From assembly GCA_016201185.1 (NCBI GenBank), contig JACQDG010000095.1, forward strand, positions 1 through 15,331: DNA of 15,331 nucleotides, written 5' to 3'. The DNA is from Acidobacteriota bacterium. GTDB lineage: Bacteria; Acidobacteriota; Terriglobia; Bryobacterales; JACQDG01. The notes beneath the pieces were generated by a model. That model did not search any database. It was not told the origin of the DNA and saw only the letters and a list, made by a program, of their open reading frames with translations. Position 1 is the first letter of the stretch. Each line of letters opens with the position of its first letter. Below, piece after piece: positions 1-6,780 of this stretch. The translations under genes and the position numbers were made by a program.

Positions 1-282
1 GAGCTGGGGGTGATCACGCTGGAGGAGGCGGTGCGGAAGATGACGTCGCTGCCGGCGCGGACCTTCGGCTTTCGCGACCGGGGCCAGGTGCGGGAAGGCT
101 TCTGGGCCGACCTGCTGATCTTCGACCCGGCGCGCGTGGCCGACCTGGCAACGTTTGAGAAGCCCCACCAGTACTCGGCGGGGTTCGACTATGTATTGGT
201 GAATGGGGTGACGGTGATCGAGGAAGGACGGGCCGGCGATGCGCGGCCGGGGCGGGTGGTACGGCGGGCGTCCGCGAATTGA
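1..282 (+). CDS. N-acyl-D-amino-acid deacylase-like amidohydrolase, C-terminal end (partial)
   Basis: Only the last 93 residues are inside the window; the frame is open through base 1, so the gene begins upstream and the GTG at 10 is an internal valine. The visible part carries the hallmark C-terminus of D-aminoacylase/dihydroorotase-type amidohydrolases: a helix ITLEEAVRKMTSLPA, then GFRDRGQVREGFWADLLIFDP (the strand that rejoins the small beta-sandwich domain) and VLVNGVTVIEEG near the end. Family members are metal-dependent enzymes that remove the acyl group from N-acyl-D-amino acids. The metal-binding HxH and catalytic Asp lie upstream and cannot be checked. The stop (280-282) is only 7 nt before the queG ATG, so the two are probably co-transcribed. 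The amidohydrolase fold is near certain; the exact substrate is inferred from resemblance. Confidence 0.8.
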   Translation, partial: ELGVITLEEAVRKMTSLPARTFGFRDRGQVREGFWADLLIFDPARVADLATFEKPHQYSAGFDYVLVNGVTVIEEGRAGDARPGRVVRRASAN

Positions 283-289
283 AGGAAGT

Positions 290-1357
290 ATGTCTGCGCT
301 GGACTCCGTTCAGGTGAAGAACCTCGCTCGGGGGTGCGCGTTTGACCTGGCAGGCATCACTACGGCCGAGCCGCCGGACGAGGCGGGCTACTTCGCCGAG
401 TGGCTGGCGGAGGGGTATGCCGGGGAGATGGGGTACCTCTACGGACGGCGAGCGGAGCTGCGGGCCGATGTTCGCACGCTGCTGCCTTCGGCCCGGTCGG
501 TCATCTGCCTGGGCCTGCTCTACAACACGCCGCCGCCTTACTCGACCCGGTGGAGCGCCGAAGACCGGGGCTGGATCTCCCGCTACGCATGGGGAACGGA
601 CTACCACGAGGTGATGCGCGCCCGGATGGAAGAGCTGGTACGGAGGCTGCGGGCGCTGGCCACTTTCGAGTGGAAGATCTGCGTGGATACTTCTCCTGTG
701 CTGGAGCGGGCCTTCGCCCAGCGGGCCGGGCTGGGATGGATCGGGCGCAACACCTGCCTGATCAACCAGCAGATCGGGTCGTGGATCTTCCTGGGGGAGA
801 TTCTGACGTCGCTCGAGCTCGAGCCGGATTCGCCGGCGCCGTTCCGCTGCGGCGTCTGCCGGGCCTGCATCGATGCCTGCCCTACGCAAGCGCTCGTCCC
901 CACCGGGAAGGACGAGGGGCCGGATTACGCCCTGGACTCGCGTCTCTGCATTTCCTACTGGACGATCGAGCTGCGCGGGCCGATTCCCGAGCAGCGCCGG
1001 GAGCAGATGGGCCCTCATGTCTTCGGCTGCGACATTTGCCAGGACGTCTGCCCGTGGAACCGGCGCGCGCCGGTGACGGCGGAGCCGGCCTTCGTGCCGC
1101 GCGCGGCCACGCCGCCGCTCGAGGCACTCGCCTCGATTACGGAAGAAGAATTCCGGGAGATGTTTCGCTCCAGCCCGGTCCGGCGAGCCCGCTACTCCGG
1201 CTTCCTGCGCAACGTGTTAGTTGCCATGGGCAACAGCGGCGACGCCAAGTTCGTCCCGGCCCTGGAGACGCTATCACAACGCGACGATCCAGTGGTGCGG
1301 GAGCACGCCTTGTGGGCGCTCCAGAGGATCCGGCTGCCGCAGGCAGTGGCGTCCTGA
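290..1357 (+). CDS. queG: Epoxyqueuosine reductase QueG
   Basis: QueG carries out the last step of queuosine synthesis, reducing epoxyqueuosine to queuosine at the wobble base of GUN tRNAs, using cobalamin and two [4Fe-4S] clusters. The 355-residue product has the expected features. A CVDTSPVLERA segment places the candidate catalytic Asp at 133, followed by GLGWIGRNT. A ferredoxin-like CxxCxxCxxxCP motif lies at C187, C190, C193 and C197. The diagnostic CISYWTIE follows (C220), then CxxCxxxCPWN at C247, C250 and C254. The C-terminal ~60 residues (GDAKFVPALETL... VVREHALWALQRI) look like one or two HEAT-type repeats, as in longer QueG proteins. The ATG at 290 is preferred over an in-frame ATG at 239: GAAGGAAG sits just upstream of 290, and the 239 start would overlap the previous gene and add an unconserved, Gly/Arg-rich stretch. 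Likely an operon with the upstream amidohydrolase. Confidence 0.95.
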   Translation: MSALDSVQVKNLARGCAFDLAGITTAEPPDEAGYFAEWLAEGYAGEMGYLYGRRAELRADVRTLLPSARSVICLGLLYNTPPPYSTRWSAEDRGWISRYAWGTDYHEVMRARMEELVRRLRALATFEWKICVDTSPVLERAFAQRAGLGWIGRNTCLINQQIGSWIFLGEILTSLELEPDSPAPFRCGVCRACIDACPTQALVPTGKDEGPDYALDSRLCISYWTIELRGPIPEQRREQMGPHVFGCDICQDVCPWNRRAPVTAEPAFVPRAATPPLEALASITEEEFREMFRSSPVRRARYSGFLRNVLVAMGNSGDAKFVPALETLSQRDDPVVREHALWALQRIRLPQAVAS

Positions 1358-1398
1358 CCTGTGGTAACTTGAAATTGTCCGGGTTTAATCTAAAAAAC

Positions 1399-1404
1399 AG
1401 GAGA
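1399..1404 (+). promoter_or_regulatory. Shine-Dalgarno AGGAGA deciding the peroxiredoxin start
   Basis: AGGAGA lies 2 nt before the ATG at 1407 and 8 nt before the in-frame ATG at 1413. Normal SD spacing favours 1413, giving a product two residues shorter than the longest frame. Confidence 0.5.
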
Positions 1405-1406
1405 CG

Positions 1407-1871
1407 ATGGCAATGCCGATCGCGGTGGGGCAGCCGGCCCCGGATCTTACTCTCAAGGATCAAGACCAGAAGGACGTCAAGTTGAGCGACTTTCGGGGCA
1501 AGAACGTAGTCCTTGCTTTTTATCCGCTGGACTGGAGCCCGGTGTGCAGCAAGGAGCACGCCTGCTTCGCTCACGACCTGCCGAATTTCCAGGGGCTCAA
1601 CGCGCAGGTGCTGGGGCTCAGCGTGGACAGCGTCTGGTCGCACAAGGCGTTCGCCGAGAAGATGGGAATCCGCTATCCCTTGCTGGCCGATTTCGAGCCC
1701 AAGGGCGCGGCAGCCTCCAAGTTCGGCCTGTACCTGGCCGATAAGGGCATCACCAATCGGGCCACGGTGATTATCGACAAGCAAGGAATCGTCCGCTACG
1801 TGCAGGTTTACGAGATCCTCTCCCAGCGGAACAACGAGGACCTGGTGGCGGAGCTGAAGAAGTTGCATTAG
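1407..1871 (+). CDS. Peroxiredoxin (AhpC/TSA family, AhpE/BCP-like)
   Basis: Thiol peroxidase of 154 residues (152 if the ATG at 1413 is used, which fits the ribosome site better). Peroxiredoxins reduce hydrogen peroxide and organic hydroperoxides through a reactive cysteine, with electrons from thioredoxin-type donors. The fold is visible in order: VGQPAPDLTLKDQD, LSDFRGKNVVLAFYPLDW, the active-site segment SPVC with peroxidatic Cys47, and NRATVIIDKQGIVRYV, which carries the conserved Arg of the active site. A second cysteine, Cys53, is six residues later, close to the C45/C50 pair of E. coli BCP, so it may be the resolving cysteine. The usual PxxxTxxC motif has Ser in place of Thr (PLDWSPVC), a conservative change. 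No signal peptide, so cytoplasmic. It lies 49 nt after queG and is followed by a GC-rich hairpin. Confidence 0.9.
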   Translation: MAMPIAVGQPAPDLTLKDQDQKDVKLSDFRGKNVVLAFYPLDWSPVCSKEHACFAHDLPNFQGLNAQVLGLSVDSVWSHKAFAEKMGIRYPLLADFEPKGAAASKFGLYLADKGITNRATVIIDKQGIVRYVQVYEILSQRNNEDLVAELKKLH

Positions 1872-1877
1872 CTGTGC

Positions 1878-1898
1878 GGGGCAGGGTCTACCTGCCCC
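1878..1898 (+). repeat. Intergenic GC-rich hairpin (possible terminator)
   Basis: A perfect 8-bp inverted repeat, GGGGCAGG and CCTGCCCC, around a 5-nt GTCTA loop, starts 7 nt after the peroxiredoxin stop. It is followed by TTCCTCCGTTTT, a broken T tract. It could end transcription before the TPR gene, or be a copy of a dispersed palindromic element: its GGCAGG...CCTGCC theme resembles the hairpin at 3589-3612. Confidence 0.55.
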
Positions 1899-1916
1899 TT
1901 CCTCCGTTTTCCAGCC

Positions 1917-3155
1917 ATGCCCGGACGCCGACTCGTGCCGTTCCAACTTGTCGTGCCGCGTCCGGGCTTGACCATCCTGCGGGCGGTTGGAACGGCACTC
2001 GGCCTGCTGCTGCTGCTTCTGGCTGTCCCGTTGGCGGCCAACGATCCCACCGCCCAGGGATGGGACCACTTCTACAACCTGGAGTACCCCCAGGCCATCG
2101 CCTCGTTTGAGCAGGCCATCGCCGCCTCGCCCGAGGACCCGAGTCCTCACAACTTTCTGGCCCAGAGCATTCTTTACCAGGAGCTGTACCGCCTGGGGGC
2201 GCTCGAAAGCGAGATACTGACCGGCAACAACTACTTCATCCGGACTGAGAAGATCCGGCCCGATCGGGCGGCGGAGGAACGCTTCCGCTCGGCGGTGGAC
2301 AAGGCGATCCAGCTGGCGCAGGCCCGGCTCAAAGCCAACCCTAACGATGAAACCGCCCTGTATGCGTTGGGGTCGTCCTACGCCATGCAGACCAACTACG
2401 ATTTCATGGTGCAGAAGGCGTGGCGTTCGGCGGTAAGCGACATTTCCCAGGCGCGGAAATATCACAACCGCGTGGTGGAACTCGATCCCCAGCATTACGA
2501 CGCCATGCTCACCCAGGGCGTTTACGACTACGCCCTGGGCAGCCTGCCCTGGCACGCCCGGCTGCTGAGCTTTCTAATCGGGCGTTACGGGGACAAGAAC
2601 CGGGGCATCCAGACGATCGAACTGGTGGCGCGGCAGGGGAAGCGCAACCGGGTGGACGCGCAGGTGATGCTGGCCATTATCTACCGGCGGGAAAGGCGGC
2701 CCGCCAAGGCGGTCCAGGCGCTGGACCCGCTGATCCAGGCCTACCCGCGCAATTACCTATTCCGCATGGAGAAGGCGCACATGTACAGCGATCTGGGCAA
2801 CAAGGAGGAGGCGCTCAAGATCCTGCGCGAGGTGGAACAAATGGCGCTCCGCGGCGGGCCGGCCTACTCGAAGATCCCGCTGGAGAAAGTGTATTACGCC
2901 ATCGGCGACGTGCAGTTCTGGTACAACGACCTGGACCGGGCGCTGGAAAACATGCGCCGGGTGACCCGCTACCCGGAGCTGGACCTGCATACGGGGGTCC
3001 TGGCGTGGATGCGATTGGGCCAGATTTTCGATCTCACCCAGCGCCGCGCGGAAGCTGTGCGGGCTTACAAGCAGGCGATCCAGTTTGCGCCGCAGACCGA
3101 CGCTGCCCAGGAATCCAGGCGGTATCTTTCGTCCCCGTACAGGCGCAAAGGCTGA
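1917..3155 (+). CDS. Exported TPR-repeat protein
   Basis: A 412-residue protein built mostly from tetratricopeptide repeats, which act as protein-binding scaffolds. A long hydrophobic segment, about residues 24-41, ends in VPLAA before ND, a good signal-peptidase I site. The mature protein would therefore be periplasmic or secreted. TPR-like helices follow: residues 43-90 (WDHFYNLEYPQAIASFEQAI), a region around 140-200 with YALGSSYAMQTNY and VVELDPQHYDAML, then clear repeats with RRPAKAVQALDPLIQAYP, NKEEALKILREVEQM and AEAVRAYKQAIQFAP. No enzymatic domain is recognised. The start is uncertain: no SD precedes the ATG at 1917, and a TTG at 1968 would give a shorter, more typical signal peptide. 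It converges with the IPT-domain gene with only 9 nt between the stop codons and no evident terminator. Confidence 0.8.
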   Translation: MPGRRLVPFQLVVPRPGLTILRAVGTALGLLLLLLAVPLAANDPTAQGWDHFYNLEYPQAIASFEQAIAASPEDPSPHNFLAQSILYQELYRLGALESEILTGNNYFIRTEKIRPDRAAEERFRSAVDKAIQLAQARLKANPNDETALYALGSSYAMQTNYDFMVQKAWRSAVSDISQARKYHNRVVELDPQHYDAMLTQGVYDYALGSLPWHARLLSFLIGRYGDKNRGIQTIELVARQGKRNRVDAQVMLAIIYRRERRPAKAVQALDPLIQAYPRNYLFRMEKAHMYSDLGNKEEALKILREVEQMALRGGPAYSKIPLEKVYYAIGDVQFWYNDLDRALENMRRVTRYPELDLHTGVLAWMRLGQIFDLTQRRAEAVRAYKQAIQFAPQTDAAQESRRYLSSPYRRKG

Positions 3156-3164
3156 GGCCGCCTA

Positions 3165-3503
3165 TTACTCTACCGTGCACTTGACGGGCTGCTCGATAAA
3201 CTTGGGCGTCTTCTCCGCCGTAAGTACCATCAGTGCATAGCGGCCCGGCTTGGCTCTGGCGGGAATCTTGAACTTGATGCTGGTCGCGGTCTGCTCGGTG
3301 ACCACCACCTTGATGTCGGTATTGCCCACCGTCAGATAGACTTCCTTGACGTACTTGGCGTCCAGGTTCTCACCGGAGGCGGTAAGCTCATCTCCCACCT
3401 TGCCGTTACCGGGCTCTACGCTGGTCATGCGCGGCGTTTCCTGGGCCTGTCCCCCAATGCTAAGGGCGGCGAGGAGGACCAGCAGCCGCAGCAAGAACCG
3501 CAT
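3165..3503 (-). CDS. Small secreted IPT/TIG-domain protein
   Basis: A 112-residue protein: a signal peptide (MRFLLRLLVLLAALSIGGQAQ, cleavage probably after the Ala-Gln region near residue 21) followed by a single immunoglobulin-like IPT/TIG domain. The domain's typical opening is visible as PRMTSVEPGNGKVGDELTASG, followed by strands YVKEVYLTVGNTDIKVVV, TATSIKFKIPA and GRYALMVLT. Such domains usually bind carbohydrate or protein partners outside the cell; here no catalytic or anchoring domain is attached. The ATG at 3503 is chosen because a strong SD (GAAGGAGG) lies 6 nt before it; the longer frame to 3662 would run through the promoter and across the neighbouring aldolase start. The specific role is unknown. 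Confidence 0.85.
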   Translation of the reverse strand: MRFLLRLLVLLAALSIGGQAQETPRMTSVEPGNGKVGDELTASGENLDAKYVKEVYLTVGNTDIKVVVTEQTATSIKFKIPARAKPGRYALMVLTAEKTPKFIEQPVKCTVE

Positions 3504-3509
3504 CGTCAG

Positions 3510-3517
3510 CCTCCTTC
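3510..3517 (-). promoter_or_regulatory. Strong Shine-Dalgarno of the IPT/TIG gene
   Basis: Read on the minus strand this is GAAGGAGG, 6 nt before the ATG at 3503. It fixes the start and excludes the 53-residue upstream extension. Confidence 0.85.
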
Positions 3518-3537
3518 GTTGCAGCAAATCTACGGAC

Positions 3538-3566
3538 ATACTATGCTCCCGCGGCGAGAAATGCAA
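3538..3566 (-). promoter_or_regulatory. Candidate sigma-70-type promoter for the IPT/TIG gene
   Basis: On the minus strand TTGCAT (3566-3561) and TAGTAT (3543-3538) are separated by exactly 17 nt. Transcription would start near 3531, leaving a short leader that contains the SD at 3517-3510. Three of six -35 bases and four of six -10 bases match the consensus, so this is plausible but unproven. Confidence 0.45.
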
Positions 3567-3588
3567 GTGTGGTAAACTGCCCCGTCGC

Positions 3589-3612
3589 GGCGCAGGCACT
3601 GGCGCCTGCGCC
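3589..3612 (+). repeat. Intergenic palindromic hairpin before the aldolase start
   Basis: A perfect 9-bp inverted repeat, GGCGCAGGC and GCCTGCGCC, with a 6-nt ACTGGC loop, ends 9 nt before the aldolase ATG. It takes the place where an SD would be expected, and none is present. It may be a leader hairpin affecting translation, or a copy of a dispersed element related to that at 1878-1898. Confidence 0.6.
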
Positions 3613-3621
3613 CCTACTTTT

Positions 3622-4395
3622 ATGCGACCTAACCGCGTCAAGCAACTGCTAGAGGAAGGCAAGACCGCCTGGGGAAGCGCGCTTAACCAGCTCCGCTCGC
3701 CGGAGCTGCCCAGGCTTTATGCCGCCGCCGGGCTGGATTGGGCGTTTATCGACGCCGAGCACGGCTGCTACGACCTGGAGACGGTGCAGGACCTGATCCG
3801 GACGTCCCTGCTGACCCCTCTCACACCGATCGTGCGGGTGGCCGACCTGCAGTATTCCCTGATTGCCCGGGCCCTGGACGTGGGGGCCGAAGGGATCATC
3901 CTGCCGCGAATGGAATCGCCGGAGCTGCTGGAGCGGGCGGTGAGCTGGACCAAGTTTCCCGCTCAGGGCGTAAGGGGGTTCGGGCTAGCCTCGCCGCACG
4001 TGGGCTATCAGGACGCGACCTTCGAGGAGATCGTCCGCCACCTGAACGAAAACGTGCTGGTGGTACTGCAAATCGAGACCCGCAAGGCGCTCGAACGTTG
4101 CGACGAGCTGCTTTCGGTGAAGGGAGTGAATATCGTGATGGTAGGGCCGGCGGACCTGAGCATCGCGCTGGGGGTGCCGGGGCAGTTCAACCACCCTAAG
4201 ATGATCGAAGCCATTGCGGGCGTGATCGAGTGCTGCCGGCGGCACGGCGTGCATCCCGGCATCCAGTGCCGGAGTGTGGCCATGGCCAAGGACTGGCAAC
4301 AGAGGGGCATGCGGTTCATTGGCTGCAGCAGCGACATCATGTTCCTATGGGAAAAGGTGCGAGAGACGGTCAAGCAGCTTCGCGCTCTGGAGTAA
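3622..4395 (+). CDS. HpcH/HpaI-family aldolase (2-keto-3-deoxy sugar acid aldolase type)
   Basis: A 257-residue class II (metal-dependent) pyruvate aldolase; relatives cleave 2-keto-3-deoxy acids such as 4-hydroxy-2-oxoheptanedioate or 2-keto-3-deoxyrhamnonate to pyruvate and an aldehyde. The whole TIM barrel is visible. FIDAEHG holds the conserved His47, VRVAD holds Arg72, LDVGAEGIILPRM is the phosphate-like loop, and the metal ligands are Glu152 in QIETRKALE and Asp178 in VGPADLS. The ATG at 3622 matches the usual N-terminus (NRVKQLLEEGKTAWG); the frame upstream to 3346 is antisense to the IPT gene and not protein-like. No SD is seen and a hairpin ends 9 nt upstream. The last 49 nt overlap the start of the next gene, suggesting coupled expression. 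The natural substrate cannot be told from sequence. Confidence 0.92.
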   Translation: MRPNRVKQLLEEGKTAWGSALNQLRSPELPRLYAAAGLDWAFIDAEHGCYDLETVQDLIRTSLLTPLTPIVRVADLQYSLIARALDVGAEGIILPRMESPELLERAVSWTKFPAQGVRGFGLASPHVGYQDATFEEIVRHLNENVLVVLQIETRKALERCDELLSVKGVNIVMVGPADLSIALGVPGQFNHPKMIEAIAGVIECCRRHGVHPGIQCRSVAMAKDWQQRGMRFIGCSSDIMFLWEKVRETVKQLRALE

Positions 4396-6101
4396 AGCGG
4401 GCCGGGGCGCGTGCGGCGCTTTTCCTATCTGTGGCGGCCGCCTTGTGGGCAGCCAATGCGGACCTGATCCTTTACAACGGCAAGATCGTCACCGTGGACG
4501 AGAAATTCTCGATCGCCCAGGCGGTGGCGATCAAAGGCGGGAAGATCACTGCCGTGGGGGACACGAAGGCCGTCCTGGCGGCCCAACGGGGTCCGCGGAC
4601 CCAGCGCCTGGATCTGAAAGGCCGTACCGTGCTGCCGGGGCTGGTGGACAGCCACGTCCACGCCCTGAGCGCTGGGCTGAGCGAATTTCGCCACCCGCTG
4701 CCGCCGCTCGATTCCTTCGCCGCCATCCAGGATTTCATCCGCGAGCAGGTGAAGACGACGCCCAAGGGGGAGTGGATCGTCGTGCCGCGCACCTTCCCCA
4801 CCCGGCTGAAAGAGCTGCGGATGCCGACCCGGGAGCTCCTGGACGTGGCGACGGAGCATCCGGTGATGTTCGATGCGAGCTACACGGTGGTGGTAAATTC
4901 CCGGGCGCTCGCAATGAGCGGAATCACGCGCACTACGCCGAATCCGCCGGGCGGAGAGATTGTGAGAGATGCCAAGGGGGAGCCGAACGGGATTCTGAAG
5001 AACGCCCAGTTGCTGCTCAAGGGACTCGATCGCAGCGAGAGTTTCAGCGAAGCGGAAAAGCTCGAAGCCCTGGAGAAGATGCTGCGGCGCTACGTGGCGG
5101 CTGGGCTGACGGCGATCGGCGACCGGGCCGTCACGCCGGAAGAGATCGGGCTCTATGAGAAGCTGAAGGCCGAGAAGCGGCTGCCCGTCCGGGCGGTTCT
5201 GACCTGGCGCATCGACGCTTCCAAGCCCGTCGAGGAGCTCATCCGGCAAATCCGCACGGCCCCCTATGCAACAGGAAAAGGAGACGCCTGGCTGAAGTTC
5301 GGGGCGCTGAAGGTGACGCTCGACGGCGGGATGACCATCGGGACGGCCTACCAGCGCCTGCCCTACGGGCCGTTTGGGCGGCAGCTTTACGGGCACACCG
5401 AACCCAAAGACCGCGGCCTGCTTTTCATCGCCCCGGAAAAACTGAAAGCCATCGAGCGCGCCGCCCACGCCCGCGGCTGGCAACTTACGGCGCACGACCA
5501 GGGCGGCGGGGCGGTGGACGCGTTTCTCACGGCCCTGGAAGCCGCCGACTCCGACCGGCCGCTGGCCGCCAGCCGTTCCCACCTGATGCACGCCAGCTTC
5601 GAGAGCCCGGAAGCCATCGCCCGCGCCAAGAAGCTCGGGCTGCTGATCGACGCCCAGTCGGCTTGGCTGTACTACGACGCCCCAGCGTTGGAAGAGGTGT
5701 TCTCTTACGACGCCATGCGGTACTTCTACCCCATGCGCTCCTATCTGGATGCCGGTCTGATGGTGGCGGGGGGCAGCGACCACATGATCGGTTTCGACAA
5801 GAACCGGGCGGTGAACCCTTACAACCCGTTCCTGCAGATTTGGATGGCCGTCACCCGCCAAACCGTCCAGGGCGAGCCCTTTCACCCCGAGGAGAAGATC
5901 ACGCGAGAAGAGGCGCTGAAGACCCACACCATCTGGGCCGCCTACATGCAGTTCGCCGAGCTGGAACGGGGCTCGATCGAGCCGGCCAAGCTGGCCGACC
6001 TGGTGGTGATCGACCGCGATTTCCTCGCTTGCCCGGAGGAAGAAATCAAGGCCATCGAGCCGGAGCTGGTGATCATCGGGGGCAAAACGGTATTTCAATA
6101 G
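4347..6101 (+). CDS. Exported amidohydrolase family 3 enzyme (YtcJ-like)
   Basis: A metal-dependent hydrolase of 584 residues, normal for amidohydrolase_3 proteins. Order of features: a signal peptide with a basic n-region and hydrophobic AALFLSVAAALWAANA; ADLILYNGKIVTVDEKFSIAQ, the N-terminal sandwich; LPGLVDSHVH with the metal-binding His103-x-His105; LTAHDQGGGAVDAF with His383; SHLMHASF with His412 and His415; GGSDHMIGF with the catalytic-type Asp478; and the closing segment GSIEPAKLADLVVIDRDFLACP. The ATG at 4347 is the only usual start codon that leaves a full signal peptide; the next in frame, GTG 4431, falls inside the hydrophobic core. The gene therefore starts inside the aldolase gene. 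Relatives have been called amidases, exoenzyme regulatory proteins or formamide hydrolases; the substrate here is unknown. Confidence 0.88.
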   Translation: MGKGARDGQAASRSGVKRAGARAALFLSVAAALWAANADLILYNGKIVTVDEKFSIAQAVAIKGGKITAVGDTKAVLAAQRGPRTQRLDLKGRTVLPGLVDSHVHALSAGLSEFRHPLPPLDSFAAIQDFIREQVKTTPKGEWIVVPRTFPTRLKELRMPTRELLDVATEHPVMFDASYTVVVNSRALAMSGITRTTPNPPGGEIVRDAKGEPNGILKNAQLLLKGLDRSESFSEAEKLEALEKMLRRYVAAGLTAIGDRAVTPEEIGLYEKLKAEKRLPVRAVLTWRIDASKPVEELIRQIRTAPYATGKGDAWLKFGALKVTLDGGMTIGTAYQRLPYGPFGRQLYGHTEPKDRGLLFIAPEKLKAIERAAHARGWQLTAHDQGGGAVDAFLTALEAADSDRPLAASRSHLMHASFESPEAIARAKKLGLLIDAQSAWLYYDAPALEEVFSYDAMRYFYPMRSYLDAGLMVAGGSDHMIGFDKNRAVNPYNPFLQIWMAVTRQTVQGEPFHPEEKITREEALKTHTIWAAYMQFAELERGSIEPAKLADLVVIDRDFLACPEEEIKAIEPELVIIGGKTVFQ

Positions 6102-6113
6102 CAGGCTGGTTCG

Positions 6114-6548
6114 TTAGTCAAACCGCTCGACTTCGAAGCCGAGTGCGGCGGCGGCCTCCGCCAGCACCCGATCGGCAGTAGCGATCTTCGCAACGCCGAG
6201 GGCATGCGCAATAGCCAGGTGCAGCGCATCAAGGCTCCTCAGAGGATGGGACTTCAGGCGCGTCAGAATCTCCAGAGCGGCTAAGGCATGCGCGTCCTCC
6301 AGCGGGTGGACGCTGAGGAAACCCGCGCGAACATCGTTTTCAAAGGCGGAAAACACCCGGTTCTCCATACGACCGTCGATGTCTCTGGAACGCCGCCGGC
6401 GCGCCAGCAGGCACCGAAACTCCAGGACCGTCAGCCGGCTGATCGTGGCCCGCTGCTCTCGCCGGAGGAAGGCCTCGAAATCGTCCGATCGGGCTTCATT
6501 CAGATACCATTTTGCCAGCGCACTGGTGTCGATGTAAGACGCTGTCAT
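6114..6548 (-). CDS. PIN-domain ribonuclease, VapC-type toxin
   Basis: A 144-residue PIN-domain protein. PIN toxins are Mg-dependent endoribonucleases that cut tRNA, rRNA or mRNA when freed from their antitoxin. The four acidic residues of the active site are in the expected places: Asp7 in SYIDTSALAKWY, Glu43 in LTVLEFRC, Asp107 in LRSLDALHLA and Asp126 in KIATADRVLAEAA. The ATG overlaps the stop of the upstream antitoxin gene by 4 nt (6545-6548), the usual arrangement of such pairs. It converges with the amidohydrolase gene, with 12 nt between the stops. All acidic residues are intact, so the toxin is probably active; its RNA target is not predictable. Confidence 0.92.
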   Translation of the reverse strand: MTASYIDTSALAKWYLNEARSDDFEAFLRREQRATISRLTVLEFRCLLARRRRSRDIDGRMENRVFSAFENDVRAGFLSVHPLEDAHALAALEILTRLKSHPLRSLDALHLAIAHALGVAKIATADRVLAEAAAALGFEVERFD

Positions 6549-6772
6549 CGCTCGTCCCGGTCCTGGCGAACGAGAAGCTCGCTGCCCACCGGCAGGCGCG
6601 GCATTCTGGCGCGCAGATCGGCATGGGAGGGCAGGGACGGCGCCTGACGGACCGGAACCAGGCGGGCCAGGGCGCGGCCACGCCGGGTGACGAGAATTTC
6701 GCCTTCTTTTGCGACAACTTCGTCCAGATGCGCCAGCGCCGCCCGCATTTGTCTAATAGTCAGACTTTTCAT
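6545..6772 (-). CDS. Phd/YefM-type antitoxin partner of the PIN toxin
   Basis: A 75-residue protein with the N-terminal DNA-binding fold of Phd/YefM antitoxins: MKSLTIRQMRAALAHLDEVVAKEGEILVTRRGRALARLVP is split by two short helices and a strand, with the typical VTRRGRALARLVP signature at residues 28-40. The tail (PSLPSHADLRARMPRLPVGSELLVRQDRDER) would wrap the toxin. The ATG at 6772 is the only start that fits the family's length; the frame continues open to 7174 but that part is shadow of the zinc-ribbon gene. No SD is visible, and a perfect inverted repeat begins only 8 nt upstream, fitting autorepression by the antitoxin or the complex. It is followed with a 4-nt overlap by the toxin. Confidence 0.9.
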   Translation of the reverse strand: MKSLTIRQMRAALAHLDEVVAKEGEILVTRRGRALARLVPVRQAPSLPSHADLRARMPRLPVGSELLVRQDRDER

Positions 6773-6780
6773 ATGCAGCG

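Noticed and set aside
1361..1395. Possible promoter in the AT-richer gap before the peroxiredoxin
   Set aside because: TTGAAA and TTTAAT are present but no pair has an acceptable spacing, so I do not call it.
1137..2555. 472-codon minus-strand frame across queG, peroxiredoxin and the TPR gene
   Set aside because: It runs across three well-supported plus-strand genes and intergenic DNA; its protein shows no recognisable domain.
3346..3621. Upstream extension of the aldolase frame
   Set aside because: The extension is antisense to the IPT/TIG gene and lacks any family similarity; the aldolase N-terminus begins normally at 3622.
3504..3662. 53-residue upstream extension of the IPT/TIG protein
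   Set aside because: It would hide the signal peptide, cross the promoter and ignore the strong SD before 3503.
4425..6098. 557-codon open frame antisense to nearly the entire amidohydrolase gene
   Set aside because: High-GC coding DNA gives long antisense frames. The translation is Arg/His/Gly-rich low-order sequence with no family features, and the sense frame has all amidohydrolase motifs.
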